Source of the DNA: Candidatus Dechloromonas phosphorivorans
GTDB lineage: Bacteria; Pseudomonadota; Gammaproteobacteria; Burkholderiales; Rhodocyclaceae
Direction of reading: 5' to 3'
NCBI GenBank assembly: GCA_016709495.1
Contig: JADJMS010000031.1
Span: 1-57,602 of the forward strand
DNA length: 57,602 bases
The notes beneath the pieces are model-generated. The model was not told where the DNA came from, made no database searches, and was given only the letters and a program-made list of their open reading frames with translations. How positions within the stretch are numbered: position 1 is the first letter of the stretch; the number at the start of each line of letters is the position of its first letter. Shown here piece by piece: positions 6,143 to 15,085 of this stretch. A program made the translations under genes and the position numbers.

Positions 6143-8113
6143 TTAAACATCCGCTTCAACTAGTCCGCCATCCCTTTCCATCCAGGCCCGTCTTCCGGCG
6201 GCTTCGCCTTTGCCCATCAGCAGCGTGAAGGTGGCGGTCATTTCCTTGATCGTTTCGCGGCTGGCCTGGAAAGGCACAAGGCGGCGAGTATCCGGGCAGA
6301 GGGTGGTTTCCCAGAGCTGATCGGGATTCATTTCGCCGAGGCCTTTGAAGCGGGAGACGGTGATCTTGTTCTCGTTGACGCCTTCGTCGCGTAGTTTGGT
6401 CAGCGTTTGTTCCTTTTCGGCTTCATCCAGGCAATAAACCTTGCGCGTATGTCCACGGGCTTCGACATCGACGCGGAAGAGCGGTGGCTGGGCAACGTGG
6501 ATGTGGCCGCGCTCGACCAGTGCCGGGAAGTGTTTGAGGAACAGGGTGAACAGCAGCACCTGAATGTGCGAGCCATCGACGTCGGCATCCGACATGACAA
6601 TAATGCGACCGTAGCGCAGGCCAGAGACGTCGACCGTATCAATCTGCTCGATGCCGTGCGGGTCGACACCGACTGCAACGGAAATATCATGCACCTCGTT
6701 GTTTTTGAAGAGCTGGTCGCGCTCGACCTCCCAAGTATTGAGCACTTTGCCGCGTAGCGGCAGCACGGCCTGGGTTTCCTTGTCGCGCCCCTGTTTTGCT
6801 GAACCGCCGGCGGAATCGCCCTCGACCAGAAAGACTTCATTGCGGCTGAGGTCTTCCGATTCGCAATCGGTCAGCTTGCCGGGTAGGGTGGCGATGCCGG
6901 AAGACTTTTTCTTTTCCACTTTCTGGGTGGATTTCATTCGGTTCTGTGCTGCCTTGACCGCCAGTTCGGCGATCTTCTTGCCGTACTCGGCGTGGCTGTT
7001 CAGCCACAGTTCAAACGGGTCACGCACCATTTGCGAAACCAGTTTGTAGGCGTCGCGGCTGGTCAGTTTTTCCTTGGTCTGGCCCTGAAACTGCGGGTCG
7101 AGTACCTTGGCCGAAAGCAGGTAGGTCATGCGGCCGCAGACGTCTTCCTGCGCCAACTTCACTTTTGCCGGCAGGATGGCGTGGTGGTCGGCAAAAGACT
7201 TGATCGCCTCGAAGACGCCGGCTTTCAGGCCAGCTTCGTGGGTGCCGCCATCAAGCGTCGGGATCAGGTTGACGTAGCTTTCCGGCTTGCCACCGCCTTC
7301 TTCGAACCAGGCTAGTGCCCAAGTGGCGCCTTCGCCAACAGCGAAACCATTGGCGGTATCAACGTATTTTTCGCTGACGAAGATTGGCGCGACCGGCTCG
7401 CCAACCATCATTTCGGCCAGATAGTCGGCCATGCCATTCTGGTAGCACCAGGTTTTCTTGATCGGGTTGCCGGAATCGCCCTCGATTTCAAGGTCGACCG
7501 TAACATTGGGCATCAGCACGGCTTTGGAACGCAGCAGATGTTCCAGTTGGGCCAGATTGATTTTTGGCGAGTCGAAATATTTGGGGTCAGGCTGTATGCG
7601 GACAGTCGTGCCGGTATTGCGCTGGCCGCAGTCGCCGATACGGGTCAAAGGCTCGGTAACGAAACCGGCGCCAAAGGCAATGTGATGAATGCCGCCGCCG
7701 CGTTTGATCTCAACTTCGAGGCGGATCGACAGCGCATTGGTCACCGAAACGCCGACGCCGTGCAGGCCACCCGAGAAGCGGTAGGCGTTGCCCGATTCCT
7801 TCTTGTTGAACTTGCCGCCGGCGTGCAGTTTGCAGAAGACCAGTTCGACCGCTGGCCGGCCTTCTTCCGGGTGAATCTCGACCGGAATACCCCGCCCGTT
7901 GTCGCTGACTTCGATGACGCCATCGGCGCGGACCACGACGGCGATTTTCTTGGCGTAGCCGGCCAGCGCTTCGTCGGCCGAGTTGTCGATGACTTCCTGA
8001 ATGATGTGGGTCGGGCAGGTCGTCCTGGTGTACATGCCAGGACGTTCCTTGACGGGCTCAAGGTCTTTCAGGACGCGGATGGAAGAAGCGGAGTATTCAG
8101 ACATAGGATTCAA
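6143..8113 (-). CDS. parE: DNA topoisomerase IV subunit B
   Basis: 656 residues, normal ParE length. GHKL ATPase motifs: EVIDNSADEAL (Mg/ATP Asn), DNGRGIP and GGLHGVGVSVTNALS. The toprim domain has FLVEGDSAGGSAKQGRD and IIVMSDADVDGSHI with catalytic Glu and Asp residues. With ParC it decatenates daughter chromosomes. The C-terminus RRAWMERDGG...EADV fits ParE rather than GyrB, which would be longer. parC is not adjacent; the next gene is the patatin. One copy of the 13-bp word lies inside the gene and one just upstream. Confidence 0.95.
   Translation of the reverse strand: MNPMSEYSASSIRVLKDLEPVKERPGMYTRTTCPTHIIQEVIDNSADEALAGYAKKIAVVVRADGVIEVSDNGRGIPVEIHPEEGRPAVELVFCKLHAGGKFNKKESGNAYRFSGGLHGVGVSVTNALSIRLEVEIKRGGGIHHIAFGAGFVTEPLTRIGDCGQRNTGTTVRIQPDPKYFDSPKINLAQLEHLLRSKAVLMPNVTVDLEIEGDSGNPIKKTWCYQNGMADYLAEMMVGEPVAPIFVSEKYVDTANGFAVGEGATWALAWFEEGGGKPESYVNLIPTLDGGTHEAGLKAGVFEAIKSFADHHAILPAKVKLAQEDVCGRMTYLLSAKVLDPQFQGQTKEKLTSRDAYKLVSQMVRDPFELWLNSHAEYGKKIAELAVKAAQNRMKSTQKVEKKKSSGIATLPGKLTDCESEDLSRNEVFLVEGDSAGGSAKQGRDKETQAVLPLRGKVLNTWEVERDQLFKNNEVHDISVAVGVDPHGIEQIDTVDVSGLRYGRIIVMSDADVDGSHIQVLLFTLFLKHFPALVERGHIHVAQPPLFRVDVEARGHTRKVYCLDEAEKEQTLTKLRDEGVNENKITVSRFKGLGEMNPDQLWETTLCPDTRRLVPFQASRETIKEMTATFTLLMGKGEAAGRRAWMERDGGLVEADV
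7493..7505 (+). repeat. Uptake-like 13-mer, copy 1 (in parE)
   Basis: GTCGACCGTAACA. Read on the gene strand it encodes Val-Thr-Val-Asp within parE. Confidence 0.8.
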
Positions 8114-8133
8114 AAAATGAGGCGTTTTTGGCG

Positions 8134-8146
8134 GTTGACCGCAACA
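8134..8146 (+). repeat. Uptake-like 13-mer, copy 2 (intergenic)
   Basis: GTTGACCGCAACA, preceded by GTTTTTGGCG, in the gap between the PHA depolymerase and parE. Confidence 0.8.
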
Positions 8147-8166
8147 GTTGGTTTGCGCGGCGCATT

Positions 8167-9222
8167 TTACCGTTTAGATGGCATGCTGACGGCGTCTATC
8201 ATCGCCCGCACAGCACGGACTTGAACGCCGTTACGGGTGTGATAGTCGCTACCGGTGTAACCCCACCAATCCCAACAGCCCTTGGGGTTGAGGATCATTT
8301 TCATCGAACCGAAAGCCAGCCCGGCGCGAGCGGTGGTTTGCGGGTAGAGAACGATGATGCGGTTGCTGGCCGCCCAGCCGTTATAGCCGGCGCCATCGAT
8401 AAAGCGGTGACCAACTTCACCGGTATTCTGGCGACAGCCATGAAACGCGACGTGCACCTTGCAACCGCCGCTATGGCAGGCCTTGGGGATGAATGCGTAG
8501 CCTTCTTCAGCCATGCTGGCATCAATGGCGGAGCCGTTGATGTAAGGGCGCTGGTCGAACGCAATGATTTCTCCATCGGCTGCGTTAGTGGCAGGTTTGA
8601 GTGGGCCGAGCAAATGCATGAGCAGTTGGCCGGCAGCGTCGAGGTCCTGGCAGCGATTGATGAAGGGTGGGGTGCTGGTATCGCAGGCGTTGGCCTTGGC
8701 GTCGCTGACCGACAACATGGCGTGGCCAGCTTCAGGCACCTTGACGTAGCGAATTACATCCTCGGGCAGAATTTCGCGATAGAAAGCGGCCAGACTATCC
8801 ATCACCACTGGCGCCACGGTCTTGTCCTTGCCGCCGGAGAGCAGCCAGACACGGTCATCGTGCAAAAAGTTCACCGGGTCGATCTTGCCGGCTTCGGCCA
8901 GTTGCGTGATTGTTTTCAGCGTTTCCTTGGGTGCTGGCGGCACTTCCTTGCCACTTGGCTCCATGCAATTACCCAGCGCTCGGCCGACAGAGCCTTCCGC
9001 GCAATAGTAAGGCCCACCGGCCAGAACGCCGGCACCGCGAACCATCTGCGAATAAGCCACCTGAAACTGCACAGCCATGTAGCCGCCGGAAGATATGCCG
9101 GAAACCGTCACCTCGGCGGTATCGGCCCCTAGTTTGGGTAGTGGCGGGGCAGCGCAGACGCCAGCGCTGATCAAAAGCAGTGAAAGCGCCGCGGCGCAGG
9201 TCAGAAAATTGCCCGGTTTCAT
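8167..9222 (-). CDS. Extracellular short-chain-length PHA depolymerase, catalytic domain type 2
   Basis: 351 residues with a signal peptide (about 1-24, GVCAA). The lipase box GISSG (nucleophile Ser43) lies near the N-terminus, as in type 2 catalytic domains, with LLSGGKDKTV supplying the Asp and HVAFHGCRQ the His/oxyanion region. It hydrolyses extracellular or released poly(3-hydroxybutyrate)-like polymers. Residues to the end (PKGCWDWWGYTGSDYHTRNG) are typical of the family, and no separate substrate-binding domain follows. Its stop overlaps nothing downstream, while its start overlaps the end of the upstream membrane-protein gene by 4 bases. Confidence 0.85.
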   Translation of the reverse strand: MKPGNFLTCAAALSLLLISAGVCAAPPLPKLGADTAEVTVSGISSGGYMAVQFQVAYSQMVRGAGVLAGGPYYCAEGSVGRALGNCMEPSGKEVPPAPKETLKTITQLAEAGKIDPVNFLHDDRVWLLSGGKDKTVAPVVMDSLAAFYREILPEDVIRYVKVPEAGHAMLSVSDAKANACDTSTPPFINRCQDLDAAGQLLMHLLGPLKPATNAADGEIIAFDQRPYINGSAIDASMAEEGYAFIPKACHSGGCKVHVAFHGCRQNTGEVGHRFIDGAGYNGWAASNRIIVLYPQTTARAGLAFGSMKMILNPKGCWDWWGYTGSDYHTRNGVQVRAVRAMIDAVSMPSKR

Positions 9223-9626
9223 AGGAATGCCGAAAGAATGACGAGGATTGCATAAGGGAAAGCGACGGTCGGCCGTGCGGCATTAGCCAGGTATTCGCCG
9301 ATCAGGCCCAGCGTGCCAGGACGACTGGCCAGCCAGGTGCTATGCAACTGGTAGGCGGCGGACTCGGGCAGGGGATTCTGACGCAGGAACTCTTCAAGTT
9401 TCAATAGCCGTGCGCCGAGACGCGCTTGCGAGGTGCGGAAGATACCTTCCATCAGCCAGAGGATTAGCAGCAAGGCGACGAGGTAAAGAGCGGGGATATC
9501 AAACATCAGGCCAAAGAGGCTGAATAAAACCGCAGCCAACTTGATCAGCATGCTGCTTCTTTCATATTGCTCATGGTTGTACTGCAGGGTCGTCCATTCC
9601 TGGCCGAGCGGTGAAAGCGGGTTCAT
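9219..9626 (-). CDS. Hypothetical membrane protein
   Basis: 135 residues, starting MNPLSPLGQEWTTLQYNHEQ. Two close membrane helices (about 27-60, separated by FDIPAL) and one at the C-terminus (FPYAILVILSAFL) flank a soluble helical segment. I do not recognise the family. It overlaps the PHA depolymerase start by 4 bases, so the two are translationally coupled. The 9627-9871 gap to the divergent gene holds presumptive promoters but no clear site. Confidence 0.6.
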   Translation of the reverse strand: MNPLSPLGQEWTTLQYNHEQYERSSMLIKLAAVLFSLFGLMFDIPALYLVALLLILWLMEGIFRTSQARLGARLLKLEEFLRQNPLPESAAYQLHSTWLASRPGTLGLIGEYLANAARPTVAFPYAILVILSAFL

Positions 9627-9871
9627 GGTGGTGCGGGCTCCGAGATGGCGACGGGAAGATCGCCTGAATTGCGTCGGCAGGATAACAGTTTACGGCGGGA
9701 GGATTTCAGATCAAAACCGAATGCAATTAAAGTCAGACAAACCTCAAAGTAGCTAGTTGTATGTCGAAGTATGAGAGAAGTTTTCCTATTCGCAGTGTAT
9801 GCGTACACTCTGACGGTGATACCGTTGACCATTCAGCCAGCGTTTGAACAACCGATTTCCTGAAAGCAGCA

Positions 9872-10180
9872 ATGAAACTTCAGCATCTCTCGATGGGGGC
9901 ACGCTTCGAATACGAAGGCGTGGTTTATGTGAAAACAGGGCCGTTGACGGCGTCTTCGGATGTCGGTGGGCAGCGCATCATTCCGCGCTACGCAAACCTG
10001 AAGTCGCTCGATGAACCGGCAGCGGAGGTAAGCAAGACGTCGATCAAGGGGCGCTTGGAAGCAGTTCGAGTACGCACGGCCTTCGAGCGTTTTTACGAGT
10101 CGTGCGAAAGGCTGGTGCCGGAAGGCAGCCGGGACGAGCTGGCTGAGGCGCGACAGCAATTTATTGAGTCCATCAAGTAG
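9872..10180 (+). CDS. Conserved hypothetical protein of betaproteobacterial type
   Basis: 102 residues. The N-terminus MKLQHLSMGARFEYEGVVYV is followed by KTGPLTASSDVGGQRIIPRY, a small beta domain I associate with uncharacterised betaproteobacterial proteins, then a helical C-terminal half (RTAFERFYESCERLVPEGSR). No function known. It stands alone between divergent and downstream genes. Confidence 0.65.
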   Translation: MKLQHLSMGARFEYEGVVYVKTGPLTASSDVGGQRIIPRYANLKSLDEPAAEVSKTSIKGRLEAVRVRTAFERFYESCERLVPEGSRDELAEARQQFIESIK

Positions 10181-10291
10181 TAGATGTTCTCGGCTTGACC
10201 AATATATTGAAAGTTGGGTGCTGGTGGTGATAGGTGTGATTCGACTTTAATTCATTAGAATTACATCTTTACCCCAAACGGAACTACCGCC

Positions 10292-11237
10292 ATGGCCGGA
10301 GCCAGCCTGCTTGCCCTGATTGATGACATCGCCTCGGTACTCGATGATGTCGCTTTAATGACCAAGGTTGCGGCCAAGAAAACGGCTGGTGTGCTTGGCG
10401 ATGATCTGGCGCTCAATGCCCAGCAGGTTTCCGGGGTGCGTGCCGAGCGCGAGTTACCGGTGGTTTGGGCGGTGGCCATTGGCTCGCTCAAAAACAAACT
10501 GATTTTGGTGCCGGCAGCACTGGCGATTAGCGCTTTTATTCCGTGGGCGGTAACGCCGCTCCTGATGCTGGGCGGGCTTTATCTCTGTTATGAAGGGGTT
10601 GAAAAGCTGGCGCACAAGTTTTTGCATAGTGCCGAGGAAGATGCCGCCAGCCATGCCGAGGAAATTGCTGCAATTGCCGATGAGACGGTCGATATGGCGG
10701 TTTTTGAGGCAGACAAGATCAAGGGGGCGATCCGCACCGATTTTGTGCTCTCGGCTGAAATCATTGTTATTGCACTCGGTACTGTGGCTGATCAGCCTTT
10801 TATGTCGCAAGTTGCCGTACTGAGCGGTATCGGGCTGATCATGACCGTTGGTGTTTATGGGATCGTCGCCGGCATTGTCAAAATGGATGACGCGGGACTC
10901 TATCTGCTGCAGAAAACCAATGCGGTGGCGCGTTTCGTGGGTAAAGGCTTGCTGCTCACCGCTCCGAAGCTGATGAAATCCCTGGCGGTGATCGGCACAG
11001 CGGCGATGTTCATGGTCGGCGGCGGCATATTGACGCATGGCATTCCGCTGGTCCATCACGCGATTGAGCATAGTGCGGATGTGGTTGGCGCAGTGGCGGG
11101 CGTCGGGGGTAGTCCTTAAGGCGTTGACGCCGGTTACGCTGGATGCCTTGTTCGGAATATTTTGCGGTGCGCTGGCGCTGCTCGCTTTCAATGCATTTTC
11201 TGCGGCAAAACAGGCGGTGAAAGGAAAAGCACAATGA
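10292..11237 (+). CDS. DUF808 (YedI-like) inner-membrane protein, frameshifted
   Basis: Starts MAGASLLALIDDIASVLDDV, the DUF808 signature, followed by MTKVAAKKTAGVLGDDLALN and several membrane helices (about 72-100, 150-190, 225-250). The first frame ends at 11119 after GAVAGVGGSP. The expected C-terminal helix (VVLKALTPVTLDALFGIFCG...KQAVKGKA) is in another frame ending at 11237. Removing one G from the G5 run at 11105-11109 restores a single frame of about 314 residues. The restored stop overlaps the ATG of the next gene (ATGA), supporting the repair. Function unknown. Confidence 0.8.
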
Positions 11238-12280
11238 GCAAGTCCTTAAGACTGTCGGAGAAATGGTTTCGCCTTGGCCTGTGGCTGGTCGCTGCCATTT
11301 TTGCCAGCTTTCTAATCGGTCTGGGTGGAACGGTTGTCGAAAACCTGCCCAAAGTTGAGCAGCGCTACACGCAGGAAGACTTTATCGACAAGGAGGCCGC
11401 CAATGCTTCGCGGGTTGCCATCAAGCAAACCCAAAAAGCCCGCCAGGAGGCTCAGGAGGCACTTGATCAGGCAGGGCTCAAACTAAATTCGGTACGCGCC
11501 AATGCCGCAACGGCGCGCGAAACCTTCAATAACTGGCTGGCTACACGCCACGTTACGCAGCGCCCGGAGCAGGATAGCGAGTTGCTGACCCGAACCCAGG
11601 CGCTTGACCAGTTAAAGGCGGACGAGCGTAAGGCGCTGACTCAGGTTGAGGTGCAACAGCAGAAAGCGCTGGATGCACAGCAGGCCGAGCATCACGCGCA
11701 AGAACGCTTGCGCGAACTGGAGCAGGCGGCCAGCGAAAAACTGAATGAAGCCTTGCGTGGCCAGGAGTTGCGGGTTTTCGGCTATCGCCTGGTGTTGACA
11801 CTACCTTTGCTCGGGATTGCCGGATGGCTGTTTGCAAAGAAGCGCAAGAGTACCTATTGGCCATTTGTCTGGGGCTTTATCTACTTTGCGCTGTTTGCCT
11901 TCTTTGTCGAGCTGGTGCCATATTTGCCCAGTTATGGCGGCTATGTGCGCTACGTGGTGGGGATCATAATCACGGTTCTGGTCGGGCGTCAGGCCATCAT
12001 TTCGCTCAATCGCTATCTGGAGCGGCAGAAACTCAATGAAACCTTGCCGGATGTCGAGAGGCGCAAAGAGCTCAGTTACGACACGGCATTGGCTCGACTT
12101 GCCAAGAATGTTTGTCCCGGTTGTGAACGCCCGGTTGACCTGAAAAATACGGCAATAGATTTTTGCCCGCACTGCGGCATTTGTCTCTTTGATCATTGCC
12201 AAAATTGCAATGAACGCAAGAGTGCATTTTCGCTGTTTTGCCACGCCTGTGGCGCGATTGCAAGAAATGGAAGTGCTTAA
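11234..12280 (+). CDS. Membrane protein with coiled coil and C-terminal zinc ribbon
   Basis: 348 residues from ATG 11234. One N-terminal helix (about 13-35), a long periplasmic coiled-coil-like segment rich in Gln/Ala/Glu (about 45-185), then three membrane helices (about 195-275). A cytoplasmic tail has two CxxC knuckles, CPGCERP...CPHCG and CQNC...CHACG, a double zinc ribbon. It resembles serine-endopeptidase-like or zinc-ribbon membrane proteins only loosely. It is coupled by ATGA overlap to the DUF808 gene, so they may act together. Confidence 0.6.
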   Translation: MSKSLRLSEKWFRLGLWLVAAIFASFLIGLGGTVVENLPKVEQRYTQEDFIDKEAANASRVAIKQTQKARQEAQEALDQAGLKLNSVRANAATARETFNNWLATRHVTQRPEQDSELLTRTQALDQLKADERKALTQVEVQQQKALDAQQAEHHAQERLRELEQAASEKLNEALRGQELRVFGYRLVLTLPLLGIAGWLFAKKRKSTYWPFVWGFIYFALFAFFVELVPYLPSYGGYVRYVVGIIITVLVGRQAIISLNRYLERQKLNETLPDVERRKELSYDTALARLAKNVCPGCERPVDLKNTAIDFCPHCGICLFDHCQNCNERKSAFSLFCHACGAIARNGSA

Positions 12281-12292
12281 AAAGTGAATTGG

Positions 12293-12360
12293 TGCACTGC
12301 AACAAAAAAGTGTTGACGTGGTGATTTTGATGTGTACAATGAGAGTCATGTTGCAGTGCA
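12293..12360 (+). promoter_or_regulatory. Phasin promoter flanked by a 12-bp perfect inverted repeat
   Basis: TTGACG (12313-12318), a 16-base spacer and TACAAT (12335-12340) form a strong sigma-70 promoter. TGCACTGCAACA (12293-12304) and its exact reverse complement TGTTGCAGTGCA (12349-12360) bracket it, with 44 bases between. TGCA-rich operators bound by the PHB-responsive repressor PhaR are known in front of phasin genes; that identity is inferred here. The start is predicted near 12347, so the right arm begins at or just after it. Confidence 0.7.
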
Positions 12361-12407
12361 GCAAAAGATTCCAACCACGATTCAATTACTCTTCAGGAGA
12401 ACTCACC

Positions 12408-12944
12408 ATGAACAAGCCCCAAGATTTCGCTAAAGCTGGTATCGATTCCGTTTCTTTTTTCGGTAACACCATGCTTGATGGTATCGAGCGCGTTGCTGCT
12501 TTGAACCTGAGCTCAGCTCGTTCCTTCATCGAAGCTTCCTTCGCCAACCTGTCTGCACTTCAGGGCGCCAAGGATGTTCAGTCTTTCGTCAGCCTGCAGA
12601 AAGAACTGGCTGCTCCGACCCTCGAAAAGGGCATGGCTTACTCACGTAATGTTTACGCGATCGCTACCGAAACCAAAGACAAGATGGCCAAGGAAGTTGC
12701 AACCCAAGTTGCTACCGCCAAGACCAATGTTGAAGGCCTGGTCGAAAAGACCCTGGCTTCTGCTCCGGCCGGTTCTGAAGCCGCTGTTGCTGCTGTCAAG
12801 TCTGCCATCAAGACCGCCAACGAAGCTTACGAAGGTCTGAACAAGGCTGCCAAGCAAGCTACCGAAGTTGCCCAGGCTAGCGTTGTTGCTACCGTTGAAG
12901 CCGCCAAGGCTGCTGCACCGAAGGCTGCCAAGAAAGCTGCCTAA
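12408..12944 (+). CDS. phaP: Phasin family protein
   Basis: 178 residues with an AGGAGA ribosome site. The phasin domain spans about residues 10-115 (SFFGNTMLDGIERVAALNLS, SLQKELAAPTLEKGMAYSRN), and the C-terminal third is an Ala/Lys/Val-rich amphipathic helix ending APKAAKKAA, typical of betaproteobacterial phasins. It coats PHB granules and controls their size. Codons are strongly biased as in a highly expressed gene. It has its own promoter and terminator. Confidence 0.93.
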   Translation: MNKPQDFAKAGIDSVSFFGNTMLDGIERVAALNLSSARSFIEASFANLSALQGAKDVQSFVSLQKELAAPTLEKGMAYSRNVYAIATETKDKMAKEVATQVATAKTNVEGLVEKTLASAPAGSEAAVAAVKSAIKTANEAYEGLNKAAKQATEVAQASVVATVEAAKAAAPKAAKKAA

Positions 12945-12965
12945 TCGCTTTTTTAAGTAGTCAGT

Positions 12966-12997
12966 AAAAAGCCAGCGCTAAGTCGCTGGCTTTTTTA
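12966..12997. terminator. Strong terminator after phaP
   Basis: AAAAAGCCAGCG, a CTAAGT loop, CGCTGGCTTTTTT. The A-run and T-run make it usable from both sides, between phaP and the convergent prmB. Confidence 0.92.
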
Positions 12998-13055
12998 CGC
13001 CCAGAAATATTAGAAGTTCAGGCGGCCCTCGCCGCGGCCGGCTGGGGGCCGGCTT

Positions 13056-13949
13056 TCAGTCCAGATCAGCAGCTTGCAGCATGAAAACGAACTGATCGCC
13101 GGCACTGGTTTCGAGCCAGGTGAAGGGCAGATTGGGATAAGCGGCTTCGAGTTCGTCACGGTTATGGCCGATCTCGACAATCAGCAGGCCATCATCTGTC
13201 AGATGCTGGCGTGCCTCACGCAAAATGATGTGGGTGAAATCCAGCCCGTCTTCACCAGAACCCAGCGCCATTTCCGGCTCGTGCAGGTATTCCGGCGGCA
13301 GTCTGTTGACCGAGTCGGCGTTGACGTAAGGCGGGTTGCTGATGATCAGGTCGTAGCGCTTACCTTGCAAATTGGTGAAAGCATCGGATTTGATGATGCT
13401 GATGCGATCATCAAGCTCATATTCGCTGACATTGCGCTCGGCGACAGCAATAGCGTCTTCCGAGAGGTCGACCGCATCGACTTCGGCTTCCGGGAAGGCG
13501 AGGGCGGTCAGGATAGCAAGACAGCCGGAGCCGGTACATAAATCAAGCGCCGAATGAATCGCCCAGGGGTCTTCAACCCAGGGTGTGAGTTGTTCTTCAA
13601 GCAATTCGGCAATGAATGAACGTGGCACGATGACGCGATCATCGACATAGAAACGGTGTTCGCCGAGCCAGGCTTCGTTGGTCAGATAGGCGGCAGGCAA
13701 GCGCTCTTCGCAGCGGCGGCGGTAAATGTCGAGTAACGATTTGCGTTCGTCGGGCAATAAACGGGCATCAAGAAAAGGCTCAAGGCGGTCGAGCGGCAGG
13801 CTGAGCGTGTGCAGCGTCAAATAAACCGCTTCATCCCAGGCGTTGTCGCTGCCGTGGCCGAAGAACAGGCGGGCGGCGGTGAAACGGCTGACGGCATAGC
13901 GCAGGTGGTCGCGAACCGTGATCAGTTCGCTGGTGTTTTCAGTGGTCAT
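13056..13949 (-). CDS. prmB: Ribosomal protein uL3 N5-glutamine methyltransferase
   Basis: 297 residues. The N-terminal helical domain is followed by a Rossmann SAM domain: LDLCTGSGCLAIL (motif I), DLSEDAIAVAERN, and the catalytic ISNPPYV motif that holds the Gln substrate. PrmB/HemK enzymes share these; the N-terminal LRYAVSRFTAARLFFGHGSD...LTLHTLSLPLD is PrmB-type. It overlaps the dapE stop by 4 bases at the end of the dap cluster. Confidence 0.92.
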   Translation of the reverse strand: MTTENTSELITVRDHLRYAVSRFTAARLFFGHGSDNAWDEAVYLTLHTLSLPLDRLEPFLDARLLPDERKSLLDIYRRRCEERLPAAYLTNEAWLGEHRFYVDDRVIVPRSFIAELLEEQLTPWVEDPWAIHSALDLCTGSGCLAILTALAFPEAEVDAVDLSEDAIAVAERNVSEYELDDRISIIKSDAFTNLQGKRYDLIISNPPYVNADSVNRLPPEYLHEPEMALGSGEDGLDFTHIILREARQHLTDDGLLIVEIGHNRDELEAAYPNLPFTWLETSAGDQFVFMLQAADLD

Positions 13950-15079
13950 GGGCGGAGCAAGGTGCCAAGAATGTGAAGGTAGATTGCCGAGAGCTTGGGC
14001 AGGCTATCGACGGCAATACATTCGTCGATTTTGTGGCTGGTCGCGTTGACCGGGCCGATTTCCAGCAGTTGCTGGCAAATATCGGCGATGAAACGACCAT
14101 CCGAGGTGCCGCCGGTGGTCGATAGCTCGGTTTCAATGCCGCAAATGTCGCGAATGGCGATAGTGGCGGCATCGGCCAGCGGGCCGCGTCCGGTCAGGAA
14201 GGGCCGGGCGCCGAGCGTCCAGTCGATGTCGTAATCCAGGCCATGTTTGTCGAGTATGGCAAGCAGACGCTGCTGCAAGCCTTCAACCGTGCTGGCCGTG
14301 GAAAAGCGGAAGTTGAACTTGATTTCGACACTGCCGGGAATGACATTGGTCGCGCCGGTGCCGCCGTGAATGTTGGAGATTTGCCAGGTGGTCGGCGGAA
14401 AATATTCATTGCCCTTGTCCCACTCAATCGAAGTCAGTTCGGCAATGGCCGGCGCAGCCATGTGAATGGGGTTTTTGCCCAGATGCGGGTAGGCAATGTG
14501 GCATTGGATGCCCTTGACCGTCAGCTTGCCGGACAGTGAGCCGCGGCGGCCATTCTTGATCATGTCGCCGAGCGTATCGACCGATGTCGGTTCGCCGATG
14601 ATGCAGTAATCAAGGGTTTCACCACGCGCCTTGAGCGCTTCGACGACGGCAATGGTGCCATCGTTGGCATCGCCTTCTTCATCCGAGGTGAGCAGGAAGG
14701 CGATGGAGCCAGGATGGTTTGGATTGGCTGCAAGAAAGGTTTCTGTTGCGGTCAACGCCGCCGCAAGCGAAGATTTCATGTCGGCCGCACCACGTCCGTA
14801 GAGCTTGCCGTCACGGATTTCCGGGGCGAAGGGGGGCGAAGTCCATTTCTCCAGCGGGCCGGTTGGCACGACATCGGTATGGCCGGCGAAGACAAATAGC
14901 GGCTTGGTGTTTCCGCGCCGAGCCCAGAGATTGGTCACGCCGTTACGGTTGATGTACTCGCAATGGAAGCCGAGGATTTCCAGGCGTTTCGTGAATATTT
15001 CGCAACAGCCGGCATCGTCCGGCGTTACCGAAGGGCGCGCCATGATTTGGCGCGCCAGATCCAGGGTGGAATCAGTCAT
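13946..15079 (-). CDS. dapE: Succinyl-diaminopimelate desuccinylase
   Basis: 377 residues, usual DapE length. M20 metallopeptidase motifs: FAGHTDVVPTGP (His/Asp metal ligands), YGRGAADMKSS, LLTSDEEGDANDG (catalytic Glu), IIGEPTS, and TTGGTSDGRFI near the end. It hydrolyses N-succinyl-LL-DAP in lysine and cell-wall DAP synthesis. Only 6 bases separate it from pilU upstream. One uptake-like word lies inside. Confidence 0.95.
   Translation of the reverse strand: MTDSTLDLARQIMARPSVTPDDAGCCEIFTKRLEILGFHCEYINRNGVTNLWARRGNTKPLFVFAGHTDVVPTGPLEKWTSPPFAPEIRDGKLYGRGAADMKSSLAAALTATETFLAANPNHPGSIAFLLTSDEEGDANDGTIAVVEALKARGETLDYCIIGEPTSVDTLGDMIKNGRRGSLSGKLTVKGIQCHIAYPHLGKNPIHMAAPAIAELTSIEWDKGNEYFPPTTWQISNIHGGTGATNVIPGSVEIKFNFRFSTASTVEGLQQRLLAILDKHGLDYDIDWTLGARPFLTGRGPLADAATIAIRDICGIETELSTTGGTSDGRFIADICQQLLEIGPVNATSHKIDECIAVDSLPKLSAIYLHILGTLLRP
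14744..14756 (-). repeat. Uptake-like 13-mer, copy 3 (in dapE)
   Basis: GTTGACCGCAACA on the gene strand, read Leu-Thr-Ala-Thr. Confidence 0.8.
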
Positions 15080-15085
15080 CAGGGT

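Noticed and set aside
7493..7505. The 13-bp word as a mere SalI (GTCGAC) or restriction-linked site
   Set aside because: About half of the copies have GTTGAC, which destroys the GTCGAC palindrome, and conservation extends through CGYAACA.
9623..9870. Minus-strand frame in the gap before the gene at 9872
   Set aside because: No ribosome site, atypical composition, and it covers the region expected to hold divergent promoters.
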